From: Blastomussa wellsi
Taxonomy: Eukaryota > Cnidaria > Anthozoa > Scleractinia > Plerogyridae
Direction of reading: 5' to 3'
Assembly: GCA_947652115.1 (NCBI GenBank)
Contig: OX393562.1
Span: 7,098,093-7,162,092 of the forward strand
Length of the DNA: 64,000 nt
Each line of letters begins with the position of its first letter. The stretch's first letter is position 1. Below are positions 23,301 to 33,602 of this stretch, in pieces. The notes beneath the pieces were generated by a model. That model saw only the letters and a list, made by a program, of their open reading frames with translations, did no database searches and was not told the origin of the DNA. Position numbers and translations under genes: made by a program.

Positions 23301-26300
23301 GCGGATGTAAATGAAAGTGAGAGATGATCATTGCAGTGAATTTCCAATTTAAGTCATTGGAATTAGAGAAGCCTGAGAAAATCAGGGCTTTTTGGTCGGT
23401 GATATATTCTTCTGTTAACCAAAGGCTTGAACCGATTGCCAGAACATCCTGTCATTTAAAAAAAAAACAACATATAAAAAAAGCTTGGCGAACAAGACGC
23501 GACGAGGCAATGAAAAAGGTGGCGCCAACGACAAAGCTACTACCTTTGGAAATGTTGATTTGTTTTGACAGCCTCTTTCTGATTAGACGAAACAGGTTAC
23601 TAACGTGTTCCACGAGAAAGTCGTTTCGCTACTGTCATTGGCTACGGGAAGTTCCGAACAGGATTTTCAACAGATCGAGTGCTATCTGTAAATCTCAGTG
23701 TGCATGAAGCAAGATCTATTTATTTACCTGATATATGATGTTTTGCGATAGTCAAATCAAAAATTCTATATAAGTTTTTTTGGAATAATTTGACGATAAT
23801 GTTCTTACAATTATTTACTACAAATTAAAGTAATTGGGAATTGGCGTTGTTATCAACTTAAATTCGCATGTACGTTTGAAGATGAAAACACTAAGACATG
23901 ATCGAGAATTCTGTGCATTAAATACAAAACACAAATGAGGTCAAATATACAAACTGCAATCTCCATTTTTTCTACGCAGACAATCCCTGTTTGTCTGGTG
24001 ATTATATCAAGCTATCCGAGCCTGACCGCGCGGCAGGATTTCTTACCATAGGACCTGGAGAGTGTGACCGAACAGATTTAGAAGAAGAAGATAGGTGGTA
24101 TCGATTCATTGACAAAGCAGGTACATTAATGGCTAGGACATGTCTTCCTACCAGACGCTGTGGTGCGAACGCTCCAGGTTGGTTGAATGGTTCTCATCCT
24201 CAAGACGAGGACGAAGGTGAGGTCAACAGAACTGTGTGCTTTCACTGGAAAAATGATTGTTGCTATTGGAAGACTCAAATCAAAGTTCGTTACTGTGGTG
24301 AATTCTACCTTTACTATCTGAAGAGCGACCCATGGGGAGGCTGCAGCTATCGCTACTGTGGCAATGGGAAAGGTAAGTGAGATAATATATAGATTTAGCC
24401 AAGACTAAAAGCGGAGCTCCGTATTTTTGCTGGTTCTCAATAATTTCTCTGGAATAAATAATAATTAAAAACGTCAACTGCAATTGCGTAATTTCCGCTG
24501 AGAATGACCATGAAAAGTTAAAAAATACTGTCAGAAGAAAAAAATAGGACCTGAGCCCGCGATCAATGAAGAAACCAATGCCTGGTCAGCGGTCAATTTA
24601 AAGAACACGTTACCTCGATGAGTTCTAACCTGAGTCCGCAATCTGGTTATGTGATACTGGTCAGCGGATACCTCGATTTTACAGCTGTCAATTGACTATA
24701 ACATGGATGTCCTATAACGAAGATGTAAGCTGATAAGGCTGACAAGGTGTTGACAGGGCATGGCTATTTATGGCCGCCATGTTGCGCGACCCCGTCGTCG
24801 TCGACGTCGTCGCCGTCGTCGTGCGTACGCGCCCACGAGCAATACCGCTAGCCATGATAACCATGAGAAAATCAACTCATGGGTTTCGTTTTCTTTCCCA
24901 TATGAGTATGGGCTCCGCTTAGGCGGCCCTTCGGGCCGCTGGAGCTCCACTATAAAATATGCTTAGAAATGTCGGATTTTACCTCTTTGCAACCTCGTCC
25001 TTAGGGCCACCCGCGTGGTGCTCACGACGAATGGCCCTGGTAAAGGCTGTTTTCTCGAGCGATACGATTGGTTTATTTATATGTCGAATATAATCTTGCA
25101 TTTGATTGGCGCCCGAAGGTATATTATTAGTAAGCTTAGTGCGCGAGCTAACACAATCAGTCTTGGCAACTGCACTTTGAAAGCGTGTTAACTGAAATAT
25201 TGATAATGAGGGAACCAGTTGACAAAACTCTGGGGAAAACTTGTACAGCTGTCACCTCTTCCAAATTTTTGCAAACTATCGCATTGCTGAGACAAGAAAG
25301 TCACGTTTGTAACAATAAGTGGGTCCCACGCCCCACCTCGAAAACAATTTGAAAACGAGGCAATCTTCAGGATTCCTGCAGATTTTTTTTCGTCGTGAGC
25401 ACCACGCGTGTGGCCCTGGGGACGAGGTTGACCTCTTTACTGATATTTTTGTTTATTTTATTACTTTAGGACCTACACCTACAGAAATACCAACAAGAGG
25501 CAAGTTCAAAGTAACCTTTTATTCAGAAGATGTTTATTCGAGATTATGAAATGCGAAACAAAAGCCTGAGCCCGTTTGTGACGTTGTGAAGTAATTTCAT
25601 TCGAAACACGCAGAACGCAAGAGAATCCGTTATAATTGTATGTCTTTATAAGCAAGCAATTGACAATTGTTAACTTTTTTTCAGGAGTGAAATCAGCAAA
25701 ATGACAATACCATTTAACTATAATTTGTTCATTGTATGGTTTTAGGACCTATTTCAAACGGAAAAAGATAAACGGAACAAGACAAGTTGAAACAGCTAAA
25801 CAAGAAAGACATTTTATCGAGAAAAAGACTGGATTCTCAGGCTTTTCTGTGAAGATAGACATTACTTAGCAGTAGTGAATTTATTAAGTTAACCGTTCGA
25901 TATTTTACCATTTATTTTCAGTGTCAACAGAAGTAACGGAAATGACAGAGCCCAGTATGTGACACAAGATTACTATATTCTATAACTAGAATAATTTATA
26001 GCAGGAGTTTGTACGTGAGCCACTACAATTACGCAACCTAAACGCTTCAGTTTCGAAATATCTATTGAATAGAAGAATGGTTCTAAACTTGTGTTTCACA
26101 TCTCAGCCTTCAGAGTTATTATCCGTCCTCTGCAAATTTACATGTAAAAACAATATCGAAAGATGACTAAATTCTTGGTTGTTGGAGAACGTGAGCCTTG
26201 ATGGTGAATTATCTGTCCGGTCTGATTCTTTTGGGAATTGAACGCTGTTCGACAGTTCTGAGCGGCTGTAGACGACCCAGACAAACTGAATAGATCCGTA

Positions 26301-29300
26301 CATTTCACAAAATTCTCATTAATGATCTGAATACGGCTCCGACTCTATTTCGTGAGGCGTTCGACTTGCGACTCCATTTGTTAGGACCCGACACTGCATT
26401 TGATTTTCGTTTAACATTTGACGTTGGGATACAGTGCGGACACTCGAACCGTGAACACTTTACATTTTTTTTTTACATTTGTTCATGATTTACCTTTGTT
26501 TCTGTATTTAAAAGCGGGTTGGACAAGGGAGCGAGTCTTAGAGTAGTTTATCAAGTTTGTTTGTTTTTTGATTGTTAATTTGAGTTTTCTTTGTCTCATA
26601 CAGGAAAAATAACCCCGCCAGTCTCTGGTAAGAGCTAAAAATGTTTAATTTAATTATAATATAATATTAATAAGTTATGTCGCATATTAATTGGCCATGC
26701 ATATGCAAAACGTGGCTGACAAAAATCGAGTATGTAAACTTCCTTGAAAAAATCAAACCAATAGCTTATTAGCAATGTGCAGGTATTCGTAAATGTATTT
26801 AAATTGGATCGTTTCACAGTGCTTTGATCTTGAAAGGCACGAGTAAATTTCCAGTACTTTACCGTAGTTCTCCTGTTTCTATTAGCAAGTCAAGAGGCCC
26901 TGTTAGGGGAGGGGGGGGGGGGTCTTTATGTCCCCGTCTGAATTTCAAACCATTCCACGTCGCAATTTCGCGTGAGCGGCTCGTCGTTCGTCGTCATTTT
27001 AACTCCTTCATGTCGCCGTTTCAGAGCCGTGTCGCCTGTCGGAATTTACCCTAACAGGGCCTCTGTAAAAATCTTGACAGTGTAAGTAAAAAACTTGAGA
27101 TATTCATTGCGATCTCTTAAAGTGCTGATAATAAAGAGACATGCAATAATGCCAGTATGTACAGGCATTCGGCAATAAAATGTACATATTGTAGCGACTC
27201 GACCAATCCTGGTAGAGTTTGAGGACGTATCGCTGCAACATCTACCTCCATTTTCTTGTGTATGTACTCAATATTTGTCTCTCAGCCATGACCCTTCGTC
27301 TGCCATCTCCTTTAGGCTATCCATTACAATTTGCAATAAATTGCAATTTGCAGTTTGCAATAAATATTAAAGAAGAAAATTGTGTAACTAACGGGGAAAC
27401 CAAGACCTTAGAAATGGGAGGTCAAATATTTATTTAACAATAGAACCATCAATTCGGGTTAAATTTTACTTTAAGCTATTGTATTATTTAATTTTATTGC
27501 TGCTGAAGTGAATATACCTAGCAGTATTGTTCTTTCAGACGTTAAAGTCACGTGCGGTCAGGACGAGATGTCCATTAGCATTCCAAAGTATCTTCTTCAC
27601 GGCCTGGACAGAGAGCATCTTCGCCTCACTGATGTAAACTGTGGAGCCACAGAAACCCAAACTCATTTCATTCTCCACACAATACTGAGGGAATGCCACA
27701 CAAAAAGCAGGCACACCAAGGATTTCGTCTGCTACATGAACAAGGTGGAGGAAATTCCCGTGGGACCCCATCAGATAATCACACGAGTGCGTGAAGTCGA
27801 AATTCCCTTTAGTTGTTACTATTCAAACATGGGAGTCGTGTCCGCTGTTGGTCTCCAAGTCAAAAGCAAGAAGATCATTTTCTCCAAGAAAGGATATGGA
27901 GAATTTGAACTGGAAATGAAGATTTTCCCAGATCACAAGTACCTTGGCCATTACACAGAGAAAGATTTCCCATTATACGTGCCTCTTAGAAAAATTCTGT
28001 TCGTAGAAGTCAGCGTGGATACAGAAGATAGCAGGCTGGAGATTTTGGCGGAAGAGTGTTTTGCTACACCTGACCCTGATCCTAATAAACCTGGATTGAG
28101 ATACACATTTATCAAAGACGGGTATGTCAGCTTTTCTTTTAAATTAGGGTGCATTCGATTTCAGAATTCTGAATTCGCAAACTTATCAGGAGGTCTTTTT
28201 TATCATCGCAGCAGTGAACGAATTGTCGTGGCCTAAGATCGGCTAAGTTTTAACGTCAATTTTAGGTCTGAAAATCAGTAAATTACAGCAACATAAACTG
28301 ACACTGAATATAGAATCCAGGTTAAATAATTGCCTTGCTCGCTTACTGAAGGTGATTGCTCAAAACGAAAAGTTGTCCAACGATCTTTTTTTGACACTTT
28401 CCCTGAATGTTCCCTTCCAAGCACTGTTTCTAAAAAGCTCACAAAAGGTCGCAAAAGAGATATGATGGGCCAATCTTACCCCATTTATGCTAATCCCGCG
28501 CGCTATTCTATCGTTTCACGGTACATTTTGCGGTAGCTGAAAGGAAAGATTATTAACAGAATACTTGGCAAAAAACTTGACAGCTAGCAAGTCTTGATTA
28601 TATGGAACAAGTGAGCATATAATTTCGAGTTGTTGTTCACAAAGCTATAACTGGCATCCTCGAGTAACTGTTTTCTAATAGGATTTAACACTATCTTTTT
28701 TTTTCCTACCCCAAAATTTTAACTGAACGACGAGCATTTGTACACCAAAATTCTGCAATAAAAGTATATTTGTATAGGTCACGATGCTAGTTTAGGAGAA
28801 TAACAACGATTACTTACTTAACATTGACCCGGACCAGATTACACACACTTATTTTTACATGAAGGTCATTCCACACATAGTTTTATTTCACCAAAAAAGG
28901 AAAGAAAATATTTTTTTCCAATCAAAGGGACTAGAAACCTGGAAAATTCGACTCAGGAAACGCTCATTTACCTCTATATCAACTGGACGCTAGAAACCCA
29001 ATTGTTTTCAGTATTTATATTGTAAGCAAAATTGGATATTGTGCATTACTGCCCAAACCACAAAGTGAAAGCTAACCGCAAGCAAACGGGAGTGGAACTA
29101 ACCGGTAAGGGGACTAACCACAAGTAAACTGGGATGGAACTAACCCCAAGCAAACTGGGTTGGAACTAAGTTGAACCAACCGACAACCGTATGTTAATGA
29201 TCTGCTGACCGTTGCTACGCCATATAAATTATCATGAAATGTCTAATCTGGTCCAGGTCCTTGTTATCGTCTTAAAGGTATTCTCGATTTATCTCGCTCG

Positions 29301-32093
29301 TGAGCAAATCCGTATCCGTGAGCGTATCCGCTAATCGCGCGTAAAATTCTGCGCTGTAAGGATGCGCAATGCAATACTGAGGAATCACCTTAACCGAGGT
29401 TCTGAATTAGAACCTGGCACACTGTCAATTATTCTCAAATTATAAATGTGTAAACACTACGCCAGAAACTAGTCGCTATCTGTACCAGAATTTCTTTCAC
29501 CACCCACAAATCCCAGGGCTGTGCTTCTGTTTCGTCTCCACGGCCAGTAAAACGAAACCTTATAATAAATCACTGCTGTCAATCCCCATCTCGTACGGAT
29601 ATGCTTTGCGGCTCCAGTGCATGAAGCTTCTCTTTATTTTAAACCATTCTTCTTGTAAGGTGCAAGACAGATGACACTGTGAAGTTCATTTACTCAAATG
29701 ATAAAAGAATTCAGCGGTTTAGCCTGGAAGCGTTCTCGTTCTTGGGTGATCATCAGTTTGTGTATATGCACTGTAAGGTCAAGATATGTAACGCAACGGA
29801 TCCTAACTCACGCTGCGCACTGGGCTGTCTGAATGACCGACGAAGGAGGTCGCTGTATACTCAAGAGACAAACGACGAGGAATATAATTTGGCTCAGGGA
29901 CCGTTCATGCGAAAGGAAGAGGATGATAAAGAGACAGATCATCAGGAGATTGGTGAAGGATTGGACAGCCTGAATATCAGTAAAGGTAAGCTGTTGCAGA
30001 GTCCCAGCGTAGTGTTTTCTACGCTTTCTGGTTACTTCTTGTATCGTCCATCTGGGGTCAAGTACTAAGTACTAAATACTCAAAAAGACATAGTGCACCA
30101 AATTGAGTTGTCTGAACTAGTGACGAAGCTTGCATTATATCACTGGTGAAATGGTCCCTATCAACCTCTAAAAATATTAAGATGCTGCTTGTAATGAAGT
30201 AAAGTATATGAAATAATTCACATATGAACTGCTTATGTGGATGAAAGTGAGAAGTGATCATCGCATTGAATTTCTAATTAAAGCAATTGGAATATAGAAG
30301 CCTGAAATTCCAACACCCAACGCCCTGATTTTTTATTAGACTTCTTTATTCCAATTGAAATTCACTGTGATGATCACTTCTCACTCAGCACTTTCATGCT
30401 GCTTGTAGTTAGCAGGCTCTGTGCACCTTCATCAGAGTGATATGGGTATTGGATTGGTTATAACGCATCTGCGCCTAAATGAATACTTAAACAGAGCTAA
30501 ACTTTGAAGAAAAGGAGAATAAGCACCACGCATTCGCTATCACAGTTTCGCTGTGGTGAAGGTGGAGAGCAGCCAACAAAAATTTAGTGAATGTTAAATG
30601 TCTTAAATTAACAGATTGGATGATTCGAAACTGAAATACTGATCACTGTCTGCCGATCTCAACAGGAGGGCATTTTGCGTGCGCACGCATGCAACCGCTG
30701 AACAAACGCAGCGTGCTCGCCGGGCACGCGCGGGAGATTTGAATTGTATGTTTGTGTTGTTTATCCTCGTAGGTTTTTATGTTGAAGTAAATTTCGCCGA
30801 GTATGTTGTCTGTGATGAGGGCAGGCAAGGTAGACGTTCGAGCCGGGTATCGTGCTTCGGGAGTTATGCCACAGCTGAGGTTAAAATATGTGTGTGTGTG
30901 GGGGGGGGGGGGGGGAGCGGTGGGGTGGTTGGTGGGAAACCTCCACTGCCTACCTTAAAATCGGACAAACATTCAGCGACGTGAGTATGACTTATTAAAA
31001 GCAAAATTATACTTCAAAGTCCCAGGAAATTTTCCCAATCAAAGGGACAGAAAGGAACGATCAACATAGAACGCCAGAATTACCGATTTCAGTCAGTCAC
31101 CCTTTTCCTGTTTTTCAGAAAAAGGCGACATCATAAAAATATGAAGTTATTATGAGCAATGCTCAACTTTTAAAAAAACAAAATTACAAGGAGAGTTTCT
31201 CTGATAAAGCAAATGCACGAGAACCACCCTGAGAACGTACGATGAAGAATTCAAAACAATTACCACAACAGGACATTTTTTAATACTACATTGGCAGCAT
31301 TTTGTAATTGTAGAGGTAGACAGGTCCCAATAATCATCAGCAAAAGTTGGAGATCTCGGCCAGATTTTTAGATTTTCAAATCGGGAGAATGATGAAATCT
31401 CAATTTCAAGACAAAACAAAATATAAGATCACCGCTTTTAAAAAGCAGGGACTCTTCTTGGTTGCAACACAATATAATACAAAATGTTGTTTTATACCTT
31501 AGTATTTACTAGCCAAGATATTCAGGTCGGTCAACACTCGCCGAAAAACTCGGCTGCCATTTTGTTCTTACGCAATGTTGACACTCAGTCAAAATGCGAC
31601 ACAAAAAAACAAAAATAATACACTTGCTGTTGTCATAAAATGTTATATAAGGATTACTGAGATCGTATCCCACAGCCTACACCTGAAATAATTTAAGTCT
31701 GAATAAAAACATTTGGCCACAAATCGTGGAAAACATATAACTGACAATCGATGACAGAACGCCTCTGTCGTGTGCACTAGTCCATTTCGATGCATGCGCA
31801 CACCAAATGTCCTCCTGTTACCGATCGCTATCTACATCCCAATACACATCTTTTCGTTTCTAATGACTTCTTGAGTTATTTCATTGCTAAAAATATCATC
31901 TAAATATGTAATGCATTGCAATTAAATGTACTTTGGTTTTGCAGATCATAAGAGCAGTTCTTTGATTTTTGCATCCTCCGTGGTTGGCGTGATATGCCTC
32001 TTGGGAGTGTCATACTTAGCGTGGTCCAAGAAAACGCACCCGCATGCTCGAGGCTATCTACCACTGGCATTTGCTCAAACAAAAATGGACTAG
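17286..32093 (+). CDS. D8C-D8C-ZP transmembrane protein (uromodulin/GP2/OIT3-like)
   Basis: Nine exons join in phase to 674 codons with the stop: 17286-17361, 19975-20382, 23980-24372, 25470-25499, 25922-25954, 26604-26627, 27539-28121, 29660-29985, 31945-32093. The order is signal peptide, two D8C domains, a Thr/Pro-rich linker built of three micro-exons, ZP domain, RRRR furin-type site, transmembrane helix and a short cytoplasmic tail. ZP proteins polymerise into extracellular filaments after cleavage at a basic site. D8C plus ZP is the architecture of uromodulin and GP2, which bind microbes at epithelia, and of OIT3. A mucus, matrix or microbe-binding role is inference. Two further copies of exon 1 lie upstream (10503, 13943). 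Confidence 0.8.
18362..19974. other. Intron 1 of the D8C-ZP gene, with a (CCAA)n tract
   Basis: No second gene is visible. The sequence after 18310 is outside the triplication. A CCACCCAACCAACCAACC-type simple repeat fills 19855-19945, immediately before the acceptor TTTTGCTTTTTCAG at 19961-19974. Confidence 0.6.
19975..20382 (+). CDS. Exon 2: first D8C domain
   Basis: A 408-bp exon, phase 1 at both ends, so it can be duplicated or skipped without frame loss. It encodes DPCDKR, RAAGFM, TTWYRFNGSAGVAMPTKC, RCGAEAPGWLYGGHP, VCFHWNQKCCYY and RYCGNG. Nine cysteines are present, in the spacing of the D8C domain of uromodulin, GP2 and OIT3. The acceptor is TTTTTCAG and the donor CTG-GTGAGC. Reading past the donor meets a stop at 20406, which supports splicing here. 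Confidence 0.8.
20605..20766. repeat. Intronic inverted repeat (foldback)
   Basis: AAGCCAATTGATTGCAAG and GGTACTACGGCAAAAGGGCA are mirrored by GCCCTTTTTCCGTAGTACC and CTTGAAATCAGTTTGG, with a short loop containing two GGCCAGTATTTCAACT repeats. It lies in intron 2 of the D8C-ZP gene and looks like a MITE. Confidence 0.6.
21257..21570. repeat. Dispersed repeat family R, copy 2
   Basis: It starts TAGATTTAGCCAAGCCTAAA with AGCGGAGCTCCG, then AATAATTAAAAACGTCAACT, GCCAGAAGAAAA and ATCGGACCTGAGCC, and ends after CAGCTGTCAATTGA. It matches 24389-24957 and the shorter copy at 2669-3102. The GC-rich right end is missing here. Confidence 0.65.
21880..21994. repeat. Palindromic MITE-like hairpin, family H copy 2
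   Basis: It has the same termini and centre as 4780-4895: AACAATTATTCCATG, GTTGGATATGAAGTGAT, core CAACGAGCGCGTAGCGCGAG, then the complementary arm. The mutations in the two arms agree with each other, so pairing is conserved. Confidence 0.7.
22532..22626. repeat. Palindromic hairpin
   Basis: AAATTAC...CATGGAAAG and GTACGGTATTTACGCAC pair with GTGCGTAAATACCGTAC and CTTTCCATG...GTAATTT around a short CCAACGA loop. A smaller hairpin (AAAACTCCGACTAT / ATAGTCGGAGTTTT) lies at 22116-22151. Both are in intron 2 of the D8C-ZP gene. Confidence 0.6.
22862..23075 (-). pseudogene. Crypton-type tyrosine recombinase fragment (DUF3504-like)
   Basis: The minus strand encodes RPDAMNKPDAPYQLGIN, NKMWFKSNAMGQNKLNSLMK and RLTNHSACKRMI. 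The WFK--AMG-N-L-S-MK and LTNHS-(R)K order is that of the C-terminal catalytic part of Crypton/DUF3504 tyrosine recombinases, where HS-R carries the active-site His and Arg; here the Arg reads as Cys. It stops after RMI in an A-run, so the C-terminal Tyr part is missing. It is fused by position to the SINE at 23095. It is a relic, not a gene. Confidence 0.5.
23095..23335 (-). mobile_element. tRNA-derived SINE (Thr-like head)
   Basis: On the minus strand GGCCTCATAGCTCAGTTCG with TAGAGCA (A box) and CACGAGTTCGAATCCCG (B box) form a tRNA-like head at about 23145-23210, with GGT at the anticodon place. The anticodon and acceptor stems do not pair fully (the 3' side reads TGAAGAC), so it is not a working tRNA. 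The flanks (ATTTCATATGCTTTACG, GATGATCATCTCTCACTTTC, AGGCTTCTCTTATTCCAATT) recur at 23340-23375, 30198-30305, 30345-30400 and 52930-52980, as expected for a dispersed SINE. Confidence 0.7.
23980..24372 (+). CDS. Exon 3: second D8C domain
   Basis: A 393-bp exon, phase 1 to phase 1, like exon 2. It encodes NPCLSGDYIKLSEPDRAAGF, DRWYRFIDKAGTLMARTC, RRCGANAPGWLNGSHP, VCFHWKNDCCYWKTQIKV and YRYCGNGKG. The cysteine order and the WYRF, APGWL, HP and CC-W landmarks match exon 2, so the two domains arose by exon duplication. The acceptor TTCTACGCAG and donor AAAG-GTAAGT are strong. A family R repeat begins 16 bp after the donor. Confidence 0.8.
24389..24957. repeat. Dispersed repeat family R, copy 3 (most complete)
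   Basis: It runs from TAGATTTAGCCAAGACTAAA with AGCGGAGCTCCG through the shared blocks to a (GTC)n-like tract (24788-24822) and GCGGCCCTTCGGGCCGC with TGGAGCTCC. GCGGAGCTCC and GGAGCTCCAC form short imperfect inverted ends. It is non-coding; long frames here come from the GTC repeat. Confidence 0.65.
24990..25430. mobile_element. 441-bp TIR element, 8/9-bp target duplication
   Basis: The termini CAACCTCGTCC...AGGGCCAC and GTGGCCCT...GGACGAGGTTG pair, and pairing continues through GCGTGGTGCTCACGACGA. The flanks are ACCTCTTTG (24981-24989) and ACCTCTTTA (25431-25439), a 9-bp direct repeat with one mismatch. No transposase is encoded, so it is non-autonomous and Mutator-like by duplication length. 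It is inside intron 3 of the D8C-ZP gene. Confidence 0.7.
25470..25499 (+). CDS. Micro-exon 4 (linker) with GC donor
   Basis: A 30-bp exon after TTATTACTTTAG that adds GPTPTEIPTR. The donor is GC (G-GCAAGT, 25500), the usual non-GT variant with an otherwise strong consensus. It is phase 1 to phase 1. A Thr/Pro-rich linker suggests O-glycosylation. Confidence 0.55.
25922..25954 (+). CDS. Micro-exon 5 (linker)
   Basis: A 33-bp exon between TTTATTTTCAG and GTATGT. It adds STEVTEMTEP and is phase 1 at both ends. It may be optional in transcripts. Confidence 0.55.
26604..26627 (+). CDS. Micro-exon 6 (linker)
   Basis: A 24-bp exon between GTCTCATACAG and GTAAGA. It adds KITPPVS and is phase 1 at both ends. 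Its dangling G joins AC of the ZP exon to give Asp before VKVTCG. Confidence 0.55.
26893..27064. repeat. Short inverted-repeat element in intron 6
   Basis: AGAGGCCCTGTTAGGG at 26893 is complementary to CCCTAACAGGGCCTCT at 27049. A poly-G run follows the left end. No clear target duplication. The rest of the intron to 27538 shows no gene. Confidence 0.5.
27539..28121 (+). CDS. Exon 7: ZP domain, N-terminal and middle part
   Basis: A 583-bp exon after TTCTTTCAG, phase 1 in, phase 2 out (GG-GTATGT). It carries VKVTCGQDEMSISIPKYLL, LRLTDVNCGATE, ILRECHTKSR, EIPFSCYYSN, VEVSVDTEDSRLEILAEEC and RYTFIKDG. The cysteine spacing and the final FIKDGC (Cys from the next exon) are typical of a ZP domain (ZP-N and start of ZP-C). 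Reading past the donor stays open to 28236 but loses the ZP pattern, so the splice at 28122 is preferred. Confidence 0.8.
29070..29175. repeat. Short tandem repeat in intron 7
   Basis: About four imperfect copies of a 30-bp unit (GGAACTAACC-CAAGCAAACTGGG). The rest of intron 7 (28122-29659) shows no gene. Confidence 0.55.
29660..29985 (+). CDS. Exon 8: ZP-C end and cleavage site
   Basis: A 326-bp exon after CTTCTTGTAAG. Its first base completes Gly and the next codon is the Cys of the ZP consensus FIKDGC. It then reads DDTVKFIYSNDKRIQRFSLE, FVYMHCKVKICNA and RCALGCLNDRRRRSL. RRRR is a furin-type consensus cleavage site of the kind that releases ZP proteins. An acidic juxtamembrane segment follows. 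The donor AAAG-GTAAGC keeps phase 1 for the membrane exon. Confidence 0.8.
30198..30400. repeat. SINE-tail fragments in inverted orientation
   Basis: ATGAAATAATTCACATATGAACTG and GATGAAAGTGAGAAGTGATCATCG match the flank of the SINE at 23095. A mirrored copy (TTCCAATTGAAATTCACTG, GATGATCACTTCTCACT) follows at 30345-30400. No tRNA-like head remains. The rest of intron 8 (29986-31944) has a poly-G run at 30900-30915 and no gene that I can support. Confidence 0.5.
31945..32093 (+). CDS. Exon 9: transmembrane segment and C-terminus
   Basis: After TTTTGCAG the frame gives HKSSS, then LIFASSVVGVICLLGVSYLA (a clear single transmembrane helix), WSKK as a stop-transfer signal, and a short tail ending AFAQTKMD before TAG 32091-32093. 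A membrane anchor after the RRRR site is the expected layout of a polymerising ZP protein. Confidence 0.75.
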
Positions 32094-32379
32094 AGATTTT
32101 ACCTTTACATTACGGTATTGCATCACATGACTCTGATGATGACTTCCGCTCAGGTTGTCAAAACGTCAGTCACTGTCACCGACAACAGTCTTTTTCAGGA
32201 CTACCCTCACTTGGACGATCGAACTACACAATCGACTGTAATCAAATCTATAGAAAAATTTGCGCACGTCAGCAACACGATTTGTCACGGTAATTGTTAA
32301 ATGTAATTGGTGATAGTAATTCGTGAGAATTACAATAGCAGGTTTAAATTAACATGTTTGATTTGATAGTTGAGGGAAG

Positions 32380-32800
32380 GGTTTTCAAACTTGATGTGCA
32401 AAGCTTCTTTGATCTTGAGCTGGAGGGCGGTGCTAGCTTAATCAATCACGTGAAAACAATCCCTGGAGCTTTGGGCTTGAAAGCTCTCAGAATTCTGCAT
32501 GTGTATACCTGTGCGTGGGTTTTATCCGTTGTGAGGTGTTGATGGACACGTGTGGAAAAGTGTCGGGTAGTTTCCTCGACATAGCAAGCGTTACAGCCTG
32601 CACAGGAAATTTATACACGACACCTGAACGAAGCCCACTAGGGATAGGAACTTTCACACTTAACAGGGAGCCTATTTTAAAGGAAGAGAAAACTAGTTTG
32701 ATGTTTATATTTTTTCAATATCGATACTGGAAAACCTGCAAAGAAGCTTTGCATATCCGGTGGGAGAACCCTCCCATCAACTATTCTCACGCTGTTTTTC
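32380..32800. pseudogene. Two decayed Penelope-like fragments in opposite orientation
   Basis: On the minus strand (about 32690-32380), SVKVPIPSGLRSGVVYKF and a degraded GIY-YIG stretch ending LKIKEAL can be read across stops. On the plus strand, CKEALHIRWENPPIN at about 32735-32780 is the end of the same domain. The order resembles the head-to-head pair at 3098-4392, with heavier decay. From 32800 to 33100 I see no gene. Confidence 0.6.
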
Positions 32801-33100
32801 TTTATTGTAATTTTCTTTTTTCTGCTATAGTACTCATTAACATTAACACACTGATGTCCGCGAATTATAAAACTGTTGTCATTTATTTAAAATGCAATCA
32901 ACTTTTCATTCTAAAATAATGTTGTGTAACAAGGTAAAAAAACATTTACTTTTGCAAAATAAATATGATTTTGAGTCATTTTCTTCTTGTAATATTTAAA
33001 ACCACGTGGCTTTGAATGATCCTGTAACTTAACAGACTGAATAATATCGGAACCCCTGTGCGGTTAGTGGATTAATTAACTTTTGTAACTATTTCGTGGG

Positions 33101-33602
33101 AGTAGTATATAAAAGGGGGTTTTTGGAACAGCAATAAATCACGACGCCCCCTCGATTGCAAAAAAAGGCCAATCCTCCCGCGAAGCCGTTAGATGTAAAG
33201 TCACGTTTTTAAAACACGTGCGTGTCATATGACATAAATCGAGGGAGTTTTCCCGGAGACAAGTCTCGACATGTTAAAGTAGGAAACGCGTGTCCCACTT
33301 ATAAGGTCAGCTTTACCAGTGTAAGCAGATTTTTCATCTCAGTATATATTATGGACACAGATTGGGATAAAATGTTAGAAGCTTTTCCAGAATATAAATG
33401 TGAGAAGAAAGAAGCTGAATGTTGTAAGAATAAAAGAATTGTGAATGATGAAGGTACTCATGTTTGTGAAAATTGTGGTCTTATTCAGGGTTATGATATG
33501 GTCAATGATTACTATGAAGGTTTTTACCAGAATATTTATAAAATGAGTAGAAAATCAGTTTATACTCGAAAATATCATATAGATAATACTCTCAGAGACA
33601 TA
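33101..33602 (+). repeat. Polinton left terminal inverted repeat
   Basis: The outer part matches the complement of 43250-43315. After about 100 bases a block of roughly 285 bases present in the right arm is missing. Similarity resumes at about 33210 (GTGCGTGTCATATGAC) and continues through the start of the transcription-factor frame to AGAGACATA at about 33602. Confidence 0.85.

Noticed and set aside
22852..23331. 159-codon protein on the minus strand
   Set aside because: It is the accidental fusion of SINE and recombinase relic readings.
24760..24966. Arg-rich small proteins on both strands
   Set aside because: They are produced by a (GTC)n-type tract inside a repeat.
25684..25800. Further linker micro-exons after TTTTTTTCAG (25683) and GGTTTTAG (25745)
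   Set aside because: In the required phase they run into stops or lack a GT donor.
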